In this document: one piece after another, positions 34,813-44,896 of the stretch | Position numbering within the stretch: position 1 is the first letter of the stretch | How the letters are laid out: each line of letters begins with the position of its first letter | Assembly: GCA_018714445.1 (NCBI GenBank) | Contig: DVNK01000039.1 | Span: forward strand, 62,001 to 126,000 | Source: Candidatus Fimadaptatus faecigallinarum | GTDB lineage: Bacteria > Bacillota > Clostridia > Christensenellales > Aristaeellaceae | Direction: 5' to 3' | DNA length: 64,000 nt | Notes under the pieces: model-generated | The model's database searches: none | What the model was told of the DNA's origin: nothing | What the model saw: only the letters and a program-made list of their open reading frames with translations | Translations under genes and position numbers: made by a program

Positions 34813-35394
34813 TGGCGCGCTGTTCATGCGCGCGGGGTGATTGTTGCCCTGGTTTGAGTTACGTGGTTCGGCGTGCCGCTAATGCGCGGGGTGACTGTTG
34901 CATTGGCTCGCGCGATGTCGTTTGGCGCGCTGTTCATGCACGCGGAATGACTGTCGCCCTGGTTCGCGCGATGTGGTTCGGCACACTGTTCATGCGTGCG
35001 GGGTGATTGTTGCCCTGGTTCGCACGACGTGGTTTCGCGCACTGTTCATGCGCACAGGGTGACTGTTGCCTTGGTTCGCGCAACGTGGCTTGGCGCGCTG
35101 TTCATGCACGCGAAATGACTGTCGCCCTGGTTCGCGCGATGTGGTTCGGCACACTGTTCATGCGTGCGGGGTGATTGTCGCCCCTGGTTCGCATGACGTG
35201 GTTTGCGTGCCGCTAATGCGCGCAGGGTGACTGTTGCCTTGGTTCGGGCAACATGGTTTGGCGCGCTGTCCATGCACGCGTGGTGATTGTCGCCCTGGTT
35301 CGCGCAATGTGGTTCGGTGCGCTGTTCATGCACGCGTGGGTGATTGTCGCCCTGGTTCGCGCGACATGGTTTGGCGCGCCGCTAATGCGCGCAG
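34813..35394. repeat. Tandem array, about 10.5 copies of a 54-57-bp unit
   Basis: The array fills most of the gap between the NfeD promoter and the kinase 3' end. Each unit carries a form of GCGCTGTTCATGC and of GCCCTGGTTCGCG. The copies show higher-order order: the third and sixth, the fourth and seventh, and less clearly the fifth and eighth resemble each other more than their neighbours, so a block of three units (about 168 bp) was once duplicated. Reading frames through it lack ribosome sites. Confidence 0.9.
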
Positions 35395-35487
35395 GTCGAT
35401 TGATCCCCATATCGCAAAGCCAGTCAGCTTGGCGTCCTCCAGGCGCCGACGTGCGCTTTGGAACATCGCGCCACAGCAGCGGTTCCC

Positions 35488-37188
35488 CTACGCCAGCCGC
35501 ATCTGCTCGCGCCACAGCTCCAACTGCGCGCCGCAGCCCAGCGCCGTAAGCCAGCACTCCAGCTGCATGTCCAGCCGGCAATCGTAGTCTATCAGCGCAT
35601 GGCAAAACGCAACCAGATGCTCATAGCCGCGATTGAGCAGCGCCTGCATGTAGCCGGTCAGCTCGGCAACGCTCTTGAACTCCTGCCCGGCCAGATGCAG
35701 CACCCTGTGGCCGCTGGTCAAATAGCTCAGCAGGTAAAACGCGCGCTCGGGCGGACGGCCGTTCACCAGGTCGTCGGCATAGCCGTCCTCAATCGCCGCC
35801 ACCGACGCCGCCAGCGCCGCGTCGTCCGGTTCGAACAGCCTCAGATGCTCGCCTATCACGCGCTCGCGCAGCACGCCGTCGCACAGCGCATACCCCTGCT
35901 CATCGCCCGCCCACAAGCGCCTGAGCATCTCCCGCCCAAACGCAGCTATGCTTGAGAACTCCGCCCCGCGCCAGTAAAACGCGCCCAGGTGCGGATTGAG
36001 CCGGTACAGCGCCTTCCAGTATATGACGTCCTCATGCCCCGGACGACGCGCCGCGTCGCGCTCGGCATGCAGGCAGATCTCCTCCATGTCGGGCCGCGTC
36101 AGCCTGAAAAACCGCGCCAGCGTGCCGTCCAGCAGCAGCGCCCGGCCCGCGTCCCAGTTGCGCGCCAGCGCCCGCGTCAGCGCCGGCATGTCGTGCAGCG
36201 TCTCGCCCGCCAGCCTGAACGGCCGCGCAAACGGTTCGTCCACCGCGCCCGCCGCGCCCGGCAGCGCCACGTACTCGCCCAGCAGGTACCTGCGCACCTC
36301 GTCGTACTTCCAGCGGCGGTTGGGGTTGTACTTGTCGTGGCGATTGGTTATGTCCGCGTAGGTCAGCGCGCCGATGAGTTCGCGCAGTCTGAGCGGCATG
36401 TCCGCCGGGTATGGCAGCGGCTGGCTCATGCGGCGCTCTATCTCCTCGGGTATCAGGCCATGGTACGGCCCATAGCCGGCGTAAAGTTCAAACAGCGTTA
36501 TGCCCAGCGAGTAGTAGTCCGACTCCTCCAGGTACAACCCCACCAGCGTTTCAGGCGCGCTGTACTCGGGCGTGAGACCCGCCGGCTGCGCCACCACCAT
36601 GCCCGCGCCGCCCCGGTACGCCGCCACGCCAAAGTCTATAAGCGCCACGCTCCTGCCGTCGTCGCTGAGCATTATGTTGGACGGCTTTAGATCGCGGTGC
36701 AGCACGTGACCCGCATGCAGCGCCCGCAGACCTTCTATCGCGCCGGGTATCACGATATGCTCCAGCTCATCAAGCGTAAACACGCGCCCCGCAAGCGAGC
36801 CGTTCCGGTAAAACGGAAACACCTCCACCGGATGCCCATCCAGTTCAAAGGCGTCCACCAGCGGTGCGACATACGGCGAATCCAGCGCCTTGAGCGCGCG
36901 GCTGATGTCCGCGCTGAGCGCCCCGGAGCGCCGGTACAGCTTGGCCACGTACTCGCGCCCGTCGCGCCGGCACCGGTACAGCGCCGCCTCGCCCGACGCG
37001 GTCGACAGCGGCCCGGTCACGGTGTAATCGCCTATCCGCTCGCCCGGTCCAAGCGCTATCTCGCGTGGCGAATGCGCCTCCGGGTTCAGCAGCGTAGGCA
37101 CCATGCGCGCCGCCTCGAAGTTGAACCGGGTGACCGGCGGCCCGCCCGGCTGATGCGGCACCGCCGGATGCACGTATTGTATCGACAC
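35488..37188 (-). CDS. Hanks-type serine/threonine protein kinase
   Basis: I prefer the GTG at 37188, 11 nt after GGGAGG, over the TTG used in the track; the product is then 566 residues. Residues about 50-300 form a complete kinase domain: phosphate loop STASGEAAL, catalytic lysine in VAKLYRR (K83), HRDLKPSN with D165, DFG at 184-186, and the APE motif in YSAPETL. There is no membrane helix and no PASTA repeat, so it is cytoplasmic. The C-terminal 260 residues are Leu/Ala-rich and unrecognised, and may sense a partner. No promoter is visible in the 197 nt separating it from the giant helicase gene, so the two are probably one transcript, and the helicase is a plausible substrate or partner. 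Confidence 0.93.
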   Translation of the reverse strand: MSIQYVHPAVPHQPGGPPVTRFNFEAARMVPTLLNPEAHSPREIALGPGERIGDYTVTGPLSTASGEAALYRCRRDGREYVAKLYRRSGALSADISRALKALDSPYVAPLVDAFELDGHPVEVFPFYRNGSLAGRVFTLDELEHIVIPGAIEGLRALHAGHVLHRDLKPSNIMLSDDGRSVALIDFGVAAYRGGAGMVVAQPAGLTPEYSAPETLVGLYLEESDYYSLGITLFELYAGYGPYHGLIPEEIERRMSQPLPYPADMPLRLRELIGALTYADITNRHDKYNPNRRWKYDEVRRYLLGEYVALPGAAGAVDEPFARPFRLAGETLHDMPALTRALARNWDAGRALLLDGTLARFFRLTRPDMEEICLHAERDAARRPGHEDVIYWKALYRLNPHLGAFYWRGAEFSSIAAFGREMLRRLWAGDEQGYALCDGVLRERVIGEHLRLFEPDDAALAASVAAIEDGYADDLVNGRPPERAFYLLSYLTSGHRVLHLAGQEFKSVAELTGYMQALLNRGYEHLVAFCHALIDYDCRLDMQLECWLTALGCGAQLELWREQMRLA

Positions 37189-37385
37189 TGTGCTGTTCGC
37201 CTCCCGTGTAAACTGCCTCAAAGGTAGTGCATGGCTGCGCCCGGCATTGGCCGTGCGCAGCGTCCACGCCTTAGCGCGTGCGCGCGTTCAAGCGCATCAG
37301 AGTGCGCGCGGCCGCACCACGCCAGGCGCAGCGCCGTCAATTGCATTCCCGGCCGGAACGAGCGCGGCGCACCATCGCTCCTGCG

Positions 37386-40300
37386 CTACTGCCCGCCCGT
37401 AAGCTTCAGCTTGCCGTCCAGCAGCCCGGCCCGGCCACTGCTGAGTATATGCGCATACGCGCTGTTCAACGCCGCGGTTATGCGCGCGCCCGCACGGTCA
37501 TAGCCCAGCGCGTGCACCGTCTCGCTCATCAGCGCTTCGGGCGTTATGCCGAACGTGCCCGCGATTATGCCGCACATGCACTCCTCTATCTCCTCGGGCG
37601 CTATGTGCTCTATGCGGCGCGGCGCATCTCCCGGCGCGGGCGTGCGCGCGCGTATCGGCGGCCGCGGCGTCAGGTATACAAAGTCCTCCGGCGTGCGCTC
37701 GATCTCGCGCCCATCCAGCCGCGCCAGCACCTCATCGACCGCCCGGCGCGAGTTGGCCGTGACCTTCTCGTTGCCAAAATAACCCGCCAGCCGCCGCTGG
37801 AGCAGTTCGATATGTATCGGCTGTTCTATCGAGATTATGTACTTTATGCACGCCTCCAGCCCTGCGCCGCGCTCGCCGGCGCCGGGCGCGGCCCGCCAGT
37901 CCGCCACGACGTATTCCGCCATGCCGTAGCGCAGCGAATCCGACTCGGGCTCGGACGGCGGACTGGTCAGCCAGTCCTGCTCAGGTTCCAGTTCAGGTTC
38001 GGGCGCGGGCGGGTCCTCGGTGTATGAAGCATACGCCGCCGCAGCAAACTCGTATACGCGCTGGAGCTGGCCTTCCGGATCGCTCAGGAACTCGCGCGAC
38101 CACACCCTGAGCAGCTGCCAGCCCATGCCCTCCAGCACCCGCGCGCGCAGGTGATCGCGTTCGCGCGCGGTGCGGGCCGTGGCATACATCGGGCCGTCGC
38201 ACTCTATGCCGGCAAAGTACGCGCCCTGCGCCTCGGGGCGTCTGAGCGCTATGTCCACCCGGTACGCCGAACACCCCACCCGTCGCTCAACGATATAGCC
38301 CGCCCGCGCGAGCATTGACGCTATGTAGTCGGCAAACTCGTCGCGCCGCGCCTGCGAAACGGCGACTGCGCCCAGCGCTGACGCGCCATGCAGCGCAAAC
38401 TCCATATACCCCTTGAGCATATGCGCGCCCGCCGCCGACGTGCGGCTCACGTCCATGTCCTCGGGCAATATCGATCCCACCAGCTTCACATTGAGCTTGG
38501 CGCGGGTTATCGCCACGTTCAGCCGCCGCTCGCCTCCGGCGCCGCTGAGCGGTCCAAATCGCATGTACATGCGCCCCTGCCGGTTGCGCCCATAGCCTAT
38601 TGAGAATATTATCGTGTCGCGCTCATCGCCCTGCACGTTTTCCAGGTTCTTTATGAAGAACGGCTCGTCGCGCCGCACGCCGTTGCCGTCCGCTTCGCCG
38701 AAAAACCACTCCAGCTCGGGATGGCTCAGCCGGAACTGCTCAATGGCGTACTCTATCGCGGCCTGCTGCTTCTGCGAGAACGCTATCACGCCCAGCGACC
38801 GCTCGGGATGCGTAAGTATATGCCGGTGCACCAGCTGCACGCAGCGCCGCGCCTCGCTCTGGTTTATGCCCTGGCCCTCGTATACGCCGTTTTCGACGTA
38901 CACGTATTCAACGCCCATGTCGCGCTGGCGCTCGCGCGCGCCCGGGAACGTTATCAGGCTCCCGCCGTATATGTGCGCGTTGGAGAACGCTATCAGGTGC
39001 TCGTGCCGGCTGCGGTAGTGCCACTTCAGCATGCAGCGCCTCAGCGCGGTGCCTGCACCCTCCAGTATAGAGTCGTACAGCGGCTCGTCGTCGCCCTCGC
39101 CGTCCGACTCGTCGTCCAGCGCCGACGCAAAGAACCGCGTCGGCGGCAGCTGCAACGGGTCGCCCGCTATCACTACCTGCGTTCCGCGCGCAATCGCGCC
39201 CAGGGCATCCTGCGGCTGTATCTGCGAGGCTTCGTCGAATATAACCAGGTCGAACTTATACGTCTCCGCCTCCAGGAAGTACGCCACCGACAGCGGCGAC
39301 ATCATCAGGCACGGCTTCAGCCGCATGAGCAGATTGGGTATCGCGCTGAACAGCCGCCGCAGTGGCATGTGCCGCTGCCGCTTGCCCAGCTCGCGCATCA
39401 GCACCGCATATTCGTCGCCGCCGCGCACCACATGCCCCGAACCCGGCAGATTCGCACACAGCTGTTGCCGCAGCCGCGCCTGAGCTATCTTGAGCTGCAC
39501 ATCGTCCAGGCGGTCGAACTCGTCCACCCGCGCCGACTGCGCCGCCGCCGCGAACTCACGCAGCGCCGGCTGACCCGCCACCGCCCAGTCCAGCCAGTTC
39601 TCCAGAAACACGCGCCGGTACGCATCGCGCGCCGCCGTCGCCAACGCTTCGCGATCCTGTACGCCTAAAACGCGCCGTTGCCGTTCGACCGCGCCGTCGC
39701 CGCTCGCCGAATTCGAACCGGCCCCAATTGAGGAATCAGTCTCGCGCATCGCTTTGCCGCGCAAGGCGCCCTCAGCATGGTTCGCCCTGCCGTCGGACTG
39801 AGCCTGCGCGTTCAGTTCGCCATGCAACGATGCGCGTTCTTTTGTTATGTTGCCCGGCTGCGCTTGACCATTGTCAGACTGCGCAGGGGTGCTCATCATG
39901 CCGCCCGGCTGCGTATGTTCATTGTCGGACTGCGCAGAGATGCTCATCACGTCGCCTGGCTGTGTATGTTCATTGCCGGACTGCTCAGGGATGCTAACCA
40001 CGCCACCCGGCTGCGTGTGTTCATTGCCGGACTGCTCAGGGATACTAACCACGCCGCCAGGCCGCGCATGTTCATTGCCAGACTGCTCAGGGATGCTAAT
40101 CACGCCATCCGACTGCGCTTGACCATCGCCGAACCGGGCGCGCTCATTCGCTCCATCGCCGGGCTGGGCATGCGCCCGCGCCGCGCCGACGTTGGCAGGC
40201 GCATCGCACATGCCGTCAGCCTCAGCGGCAAACTCCTCATCAACCGCGCGCACAAATTCCGCCATGCCCGCCTGCACACAGTCCTGCCGCGCCGCATCCA

Positions 40301-43300
40301 GCGCCACCTGCGCCGCCAGCAGTTCCGGCCGGGCCAGGCACCGCTCAAGCCGCGCCTTCAACGCGTCCGGCTCCAGTTGCAGCAGTGATTCGCCCACCTG
40401 CGCGCCTTCCAGCGCGGCGCGCGCACGCTGCGCGCCGCTCAGTGCCATTATCGCCTTGTCGCACAGCGCATCCGCCGGGCCGCGCCCAAATGCGCCGTCT
40501 ATAAGCGCCTCAAACCCGCTCAGACGCGCACGAGCCGCGCGCACCTGTTCGAGCAGCGTCACGCAGTCGTCCAGATAAGCCCAATTGGTGTCCGCGCCGC
40601 GCCACAGTTCGCCCAGCGCCGCCGCCGCTTCGCCATCCGCGCCCAGCCGTCGCCGCAGCGCCCGCAAATGCGCAAAATCGCGCGCATAATCGGCTATCCG
40701 CCGCTCGGGCACGCCCGGTTTCAGCGCCGTGCACGCCTCATCGAATGCCGCCGCGCCCTGCGCCGCGCGCCCCAGCAGTGCTTCCAGCGCCGCGCACAGC
40801 TCATCCGGCGCCGCCCCGTCCACGTCTGCGCCCAGCAGTCGCGCCGCATCTTCGCACAGCCGTGCCGCGCTGATGTCGGCCCCTTCGCCAGCCGGCTGCG
40901 CACCCGCCGCACGCGCGCTTGCCCACGCGCCCGCATCCGCCAGCGCCGCCGCCATCAGCCGGTCGCGCGCCCGGCTCAACAGCAGTTCGCGCGTGCGCAT
41001 AGTGAGCCGCCCGCCCTGTGCGCGCGCCAGTTCGCCCAGCGCCGCCATGCCGCGTTCAAGCGCCGCCCACTCAGCCGGCGTGCGCGGCAATTCCGCGCCC
41101 AGCACCCGCCAGCCGTCGCCGGGATGTCGGAGCGCCGCGTCCAACGCATTGAGCTCCTGCGCCGCGCGCACATACTCGCAAGCCGTCTCGTAATCGGCGT
41201 CCGGCGCGCCCAACGCGGCGCAGCTCTCCCGCACCTGCGCCGCCAGCGCACGCCCCCGCGCCGCCGCCTGAGCGCACGCATCCAGTCCCGACGCCGCGCC
41301 CTTGTCAAGGTCTATGTGCACGCCCAACTGTCCCAGTTCTTCCACGCCGCGCCTGAGCGCCAGTATCGCCTCGCGCAGCGCCGCCACTGGAGTCCTGTCG
41401 GGCTGATTGGCCGCCAACAGCGCGCCCTGCGCGCCCAGCAGTCCGCACAGCTCTGCGAACGCGCTCAGCTCAGCCATCAGCTGATCCCAGGCGACGCTGC
41501 CGTCGGCAGCCAGATGCCTGCCCAGCAGCGGCGCCCGCGCCCACAGCTCTGCGCTCAGTTCGCCGGCGCGCGACGCATGCTCTACCGCCTCGCTGAGTTG
41601 ACGCGCCATGTCCTCGTCGGACAGCTCCGAATTGCGGAAGCATTCTCGCATCTGCTGCCGGTCGGCATGGTACGCCGGCCGGAACATGCGCAGCACCGAC
41701 CCGCGCATCGAATTAAACCGCGTCAGCAGCCGCGCCGTTTCCGGCGCGAACGCGCGCGCAGTGAACCGGGTTTCCAGCGCGCTGCGCTCACGCGCCAACT
41801 CCTGGGCACGCGCGCGCAGTTCGACCAACGCGCCAGCCAGCTGACTGCGCACGCCCGCGTCGACCCACGCCGGCGGCACGTCGCCCAACATGTCGAGCAA
41901 CGCGCACGCCCGCAACGCCGCATCCAGCGAATCGCCCTCGACCTGCGCCGCGCGCGCCGCCGCCGTCACCGCATCGCACAGCCGCCCGTACCGCTCGCGC
42001 GCCGCCTGGGCAGCGCCCGCCCAGCGCTCTATGCCCTCGGGCGTAGTCGCAAGGCCCGCGGCATGAACGCCCGCGGCTATGTCGAGCGCCGACTCCAACG
42101 CCGCCATATGCCGCGCCGCGTCCCAGTCAGTCAGATCTACATCAGCCCTGCCGAGCTTTGATGTCAACTGTGCCCGCCGTTCAAGCTTCTCCGCCAACGG
42201 CGCGCGCAGCGCTTCCAACGCCCCGGGCTCAGCCAGCACGCAGCCCTCGGGCAGGCCAACGCAAGCCTGCAAAAGTTCCAGTTCCACACGCCGCGAATCG
42301 GCCGCCGCCAGCGAATTATCGCCCGCCATGCCGGTCAGCGCGCAGTAAGCCCGCGCCCGCGCCAGCAGGCCCGCCACGCCCGAAAGCACCTCGCCCGTCA
42401 GCGCGCGCAATCGTTCCACGCCGCTGCGCAGCTCGTCGCCGGAGCGCGGCGGCGCGCCATCCACGCGCACCAGCACATCCAGCAGCGCGCATATCGCGTC
42501 AAAGTCCACGTCCAGCACCCGCGCGTCGCAGACCGATTCGATGTCCGCAAGGCCCTGCGCCAGCTGCCCGGCGTCGGCGCGCAACCCGGCGCACAGCGCG
42601 CGCAGTCGTGCGCCGTCGCGCTCGCCCAGCCAGTTCTCGGGCAGCAGCCGCGCACTCGACGCCGCCTGCAGCGCGGCGCGCAATGCGTCCAGATCCTCCA
42701 GCGTAACTTTGCGCACTCCGCGCGCACGCAGTTCGGACATCAGCGTTGCCAATTCGTCCACGCCATCCCGGGCTGACTCCAGCGCGCGCATCAGCTCGCC
42801 GCGCCGCGCCAATCCACCCGCCGCGCACATGCCCTCAAACGGATTGTCAATCGGACAATCAGCGCGCGCCGCGCCATAGACGCGCGCCCGCTCGCAGCGC
42901 AGCGCCAGCGCCGCCGCATTAAGCGCCGGAGCATCCTCCACCGCAAAGCTGACGCGCGCCAGCCGCTCGATCAGCGCGACGGTACGCGGCGCAAGCGCGG
43001 CATATTCGGCACTGTCGCGCGCCGCCTGAGATATATCTGTCGATTGCGTGTTATGATTGTCATGAGCGTCGTCGCCGCGTACATCGGCCGCGACCGGCGT
43101 CACGGACGCGCCTGCAGCCGCAGCGCTCACCGGCGCTGTCGATTGGACGGCATCATATGTTTGACATGCATCTGTATCTGATATGTTTGCGTTATCCGAC
43201 TTGTCCGGGTTCAAAAACGGCGCATTACCCCCGCCGCCCGCCTGCACCTTGGCATCCAGCGGCGCCGCCGCGGCATTCGGTTTTGCAGCAGCGCCGGCAC

Positions 43301-44672
43301 AGGCATCACGCCCGCCCGCCAGTTGCGCTTCGCCTGCGCCCGTCATGCCGCCTTTTGCCAGCGCCGCGCCAGTTCGCAGTTGCGCCAGTTCGCCACAGGC
43401 CTCGTACACGCTCAGCCCCAGCGCTCCCAGCGGCGCGTGCAGCTGACGCGCATAGGCGTTCAATGCGTCGCGCGTGCGGCGCAGTTGCTCCAGCTGAGCG
43501 CGCGCCTCGTCGCGCACCTGCGGCCGGTCGAGTTCCAGCGTGCGCTTCAGTTTGGACAGCACGTCGCGCTTGTTGGCCTTGTGGCTGTGGATCGGCAGGC
43601 AGAAATCGCTCAGGCCCGCGTCCTGCAGTTTGCGGTACACGACCTGCAGCGCGGCCATCTTCTCGGCCACGAACAGCACCCGCCGCCCATCGGCCAGCGC
43701 CTGAGCTATCATGTTGGTGATCGTCTGGCTCTTGCCGGTGCCGGGCGGGCCCTGCATTATGAAGCTCTCGCCGCGCCGGCTCAGCTCTATCGCGTCCTGC
43801 TGGCTGGAGTCGGCGCTGACCACCTGACAGCTGTCAGCCGGGTCCTGCGCGTCGTGGAAGTCCCACGCCACGTCCTCGCCCGGCGTCAGGGCGCTGCGGT
43901 CGCCGGCTATCGCGCGTATCACCGGATGCGCGCGCATCGCGGCGCGGTTGCGCTCCATGTCCTGGTACATGCTCAGCTTCAAAAACGACAACAGTCCCAG
44001 GCTGGCCGCGCGCACGACTCGCCAGCCCCGTCCGCTCACCAGCTGCTGCACGCCGTTAAGGTACTCGTCCAGCGCAGGCGCATCGCTGTCAAACGCGGGC
44101 AGTTGTATCCCATACGTGCTGCGCAGGAAGTACTCCAGCGTCTGATTGGCCACGACCTCCTCGTCGCGCCGCTCCAGCATCAGCGGCGCGCCGACCGTAG
44201 CCTGCGTTATGTTGACCGGCATCAGCACCAGCGGCGCAAGTCGATCCACGCTCTGAGCGCCCTCGCCATCCCGCCACTTTAAAAAGCCCAGCGACAAAAA
44301 CAGTATGTTTGCGCCCTGCTCCTCCAGCGCCAGCCGCGCCTTTTGCCTGAGGTTGGCCAGCGTGCGCTGCCGTTCGAGCATGGTGCCCTCGGTCTTTATG
44401 TCGCCCAGCACCACCGGCAGCGGCGTGCCCAGCGCCTCCATCAGCGCCAGCAGCGAATACACCCGCGCGTCGGTCATGCGGTCCAGCGGCCGCTGAAATG
44501 ACAGCGTCGCTCCTTCCGCGCCCAGCCGCGCGTACAGCTCGTCAAAGCCCGGCTCCACTATGCTCAGCGTGGAGCGGCTCGTCAGGCGGTAATTCAGCAT
44601 TCGGTTGCGCCGGGTCAGATCCAGCAGCTCGCTTTGCCATCTGTCCAGCCTCGCGTCGATATCGACTTGCAT
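37386..44672 (-). CDS. Giant DUF4011-type superfamily 1 helicase with C-terminal nuclease-like domain and DUF3320
   Basis: The ATG at 44672 follows GAGGG by six nt and gives 2428 residues. The N-terminal region (RWQSELLDLTRRNRMLNY) is DUF4011-like. Walker A GPPGTGKS lies at 308-315, and the second half of the ATPase core holds DEASQIQPQDAL (about 1812), LKWHYRSRHE, ENVQGDERDTIIFS and NVAITRAK. About residue 2090-2190 there is a Vsr/MTES_1575-like nuclease fold with YRVDIALRR, GIECDGPMY and RVLEGMGWQLLRVWS. A DUF3320-like segment (IEQPIHIELLQRRLAGYFG) ends the protein. Between the ATPase halves lies an Ala/Arg-rich helical insert of about 1300 residues with two low-complexity patches, one a 17-residue repeat. 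Such helicase-nucleases occur in defence islands; with the kinase gene this resembles Mokosh. A defence role is inference. Confidence 0.9.
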   Translation of the reverse strand: MQVDIDARLDRWQSELLDLTRRNRMLNYRLTSRSTLSIVEPGFDELYARLGAEGATLSFQRPLDRMTDARVYSLLALMEALGTPLPVVLGDIKTEGTMLERQRTLANLRQKARLALEEQGANILFLSLGFLKWRDGEGAQSVDRLAPLVLMPVNITQATVGAPLMLERRDEEVVANQTLEYFLRSTYGIQLPAFDSDAPALDEYLNGVQQLVSGRGWRVVRAASLGLLSFLKLSMYQDMERNRAAMRAHPVIRAIAGDRSALTPGEDVAWDFHDAQDPADSCQVVSADSSQQDAIELSRRGESFIMQGPPGTGKSQTITNMIAQALADGRRVLFVAEKMAALQVVYRKLQDAGLSDFCLPIHSHKANKRDVLSKLKRTLELDRPQVRDEARAQLEQLRRTRDALNAYARQLHAPLGALGLSVYEACGELAQLRTGAALAKGGMTGAGEAQLAGGRDACAGAAAKPNAAAAPLDAKVQAGGGGNAPFLNPDKSDNANISDTDACQTYDAVQSTAPVSAAAAGASVTPVAADVRGDDAHDNHNTQSTDISQAARDSAEYAALAPRTVALIERLARVSFAVEDAPALNAAALALRCERARVYGAARADCPIDNPFEGMCAAGGLARRGELMRALESARDGVDELATLMSELRARGVRKVTLEDLDALRAALQAASSARLLPENWLGERDGARLRALCAGLRADAGQLAQGLADIESVCDARVLDVDFDAICALLDVLVRVDGAPPRSGDELRSGVERLRALTGEVLSGVAGLLARARAYCALTGMAGDNSLAAADSRRVELELLQACVGLPEGCVLAEPGALEALRAPLAEKLERRAQLTSKLGRADVDLTDWDAARHMAALESALDIAAGVHAAGLATTPEGIERWAGAAQAARERYGRLCDAVTAAARAAQVEGDSLDAALRACALLDMLGDVPPAWVDAGVRSQLAGALVELRARAQELARERSALETRFTARAFAPETARLLTRFNSMRGSVLRMFRPAYHADRQQMRECFRNSELSDEDMARQLSEAVEHASRAGELSAELWARAPLLGRHLAADGSVAWDQLMAELSAFAELCGLLGAQGALLAANQPDRTPVAALREAILALRRGVEELGQLGVHIDLDKGAASGLDACAQAAARGRALAAQVRESCAALGAPDADYETACEYVRAAQELNALDAALRHPGDGWRVLGAELPRTPAEWAALERGMAALGELARAQGGRLTMRTRELLLSRARDRLMAAALADAGAWASARAAGAQPAGEGADISAARLCEDAARLLGADVDGAAPDELCAALEALLGRAAQGAAAFDEACTALKPGVPERRIADYARDFAHLRALRRRLGADGEAAAALGELWRGADTNWAYLDDCVTLLEQVRAARARLSGFEALIDGAFGRGPADALCDKAIMALSGAQRARAALEGAQVGESLLQLEPDALKARLERCLARPELLAAQVALDAARQDCVQAGMAEFVRAVDEEFAAEADGMCDAPANVGAARAHAQPGDGANERARFGDGQAQSDGVISIPEQSGNEHARPGGVVSIPEQSGNEHTQPGGVVSIPEQSGNEHTQPGDVMSISAQSDNEHTQPGGMMSTPAQSDNGQAQPGNITKERASLHGELNAQAQSDGRANHAEGALRGKAMRETDSSIGAGSNSASGDGAVERQRRVLGVQDREALATAARDAYRRVFLENWLDWAVAGQPALREFAAAAQSARVDEFDRLDDVQLKIAQARLRQQLCANLPGSGHVVRGGDEYAVLMRELGKRQRHMPLRRLFSAIPNLLMRLKPCLMMSPLSVAYFLEAETYKFDLVIFDEASQIQPQDALGAIARGTQVVIAGDPLQLPPTRFFASALDDESDGEGDDEPLYDSILEGAGTALRRCMLKWHYRSRHEHLIAFSNAHIYGGSLITFPGARERQRDMGVEYVYVENGVYEGQGINQSEARRCVQLVHRHILTHPERSLGVIAFSQKQQAAIEYAIEQFRLSHPELEWFFGEADGNGVRRDEPFFIKNLENVQGDERDTIIFSIGYGRNRQGRMYMRFGPLSGAGGERRLNVAITRAKLNVKLVGSILPEDMDVSRTSAAGAHMLKGYMEFALHGASALGAVAVSQARRDEFADYIASMLARAGYIVERRVGCSAYRVDIALRRPEAQGAYFAGIECDGPMYATARTARERDHLRARVLEGMGWQLLRVWSREFLSDPEGQLQRVYEFAAAAYASYTEDPPAPEPELEPEQDWLTSPPSEPESDSLRYGMAEYVVADWRAAPGAGERGAGLEACIKYIISIEQPIHIELLQRRLAGYFGNEKVTANSRRAVDEVLARLDGREIERTPEDFVYLTPRPPIRARTPAPGDAPRRIEHIAPEEIEECMCGIIAGTFGITPEALMSETVHALGYDRAGARITAALNSAYAHILSSGRAGLLDGKLKLTGGQ
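39851..40137. repeat. In-frame array of a 51-bp unit inside the helicase gene
   Basis: About five and a half copies encode a 17-residue unit whose clearest form is SIPEQSGNEHTQPGGVV (about residues 1510-1605 of the helicase). Because 51 is divisible by three the frame is kept. It lies in the variable insert between the two halves of the ATPase, so it probably forms an unstructured linker. Confidence 0.9.
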
Positions 44673-44712
44673 AATAAACCCTCTTTGCGCAGCTGTCGTA
44701 CTTATTATGTCC

Positions 44713-44741
44713 ATTATAGTGCGGCGGCGGCGCTTTGGCAA
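44713..44741 (-). promoter_or_regulatory. Promoter of the helicase-kinase pair
   Basis: TTGCCA and a perfect TATAAT lie 17 nt apart on the minus strand, 40 nt before the helicase start. Confidence 0.8.
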
Positions 44742-44848
44742 TGCGCAAGTGCTTGCCCGCCCGTTAACTCATGGCGCCTTCATTTGGCATAATTGCACAT
44801 ATCGGCCTGCGCATACTGGCCGGTGTGCGCGGCGGCGCATAAGCAACC

Positions 44849-44881
44849 GCAGCCCCGGCTCGCAAATGTCGCCGGGGCTGC
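44849..44881 (-). terminator. Hairpin after the alpha/beta hydrolase gene
   Basis: GCAGCCCCGGC and its exact complement make an 11-bp stem 16 nt past the stop codon. The following minus-strand bases (GGTTGCTTATG) form only a poor U-tract. Confidence 0.55.
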
Positions 44882-44896
44882 CCTGAAAAACCTTAA

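Noticed and set aside
34824-35605. Several ORFs of 70-130 codons on both strands
   Set aside because: They read through the 56-bp array, lack ribosome sites and have repeat-derived composition.
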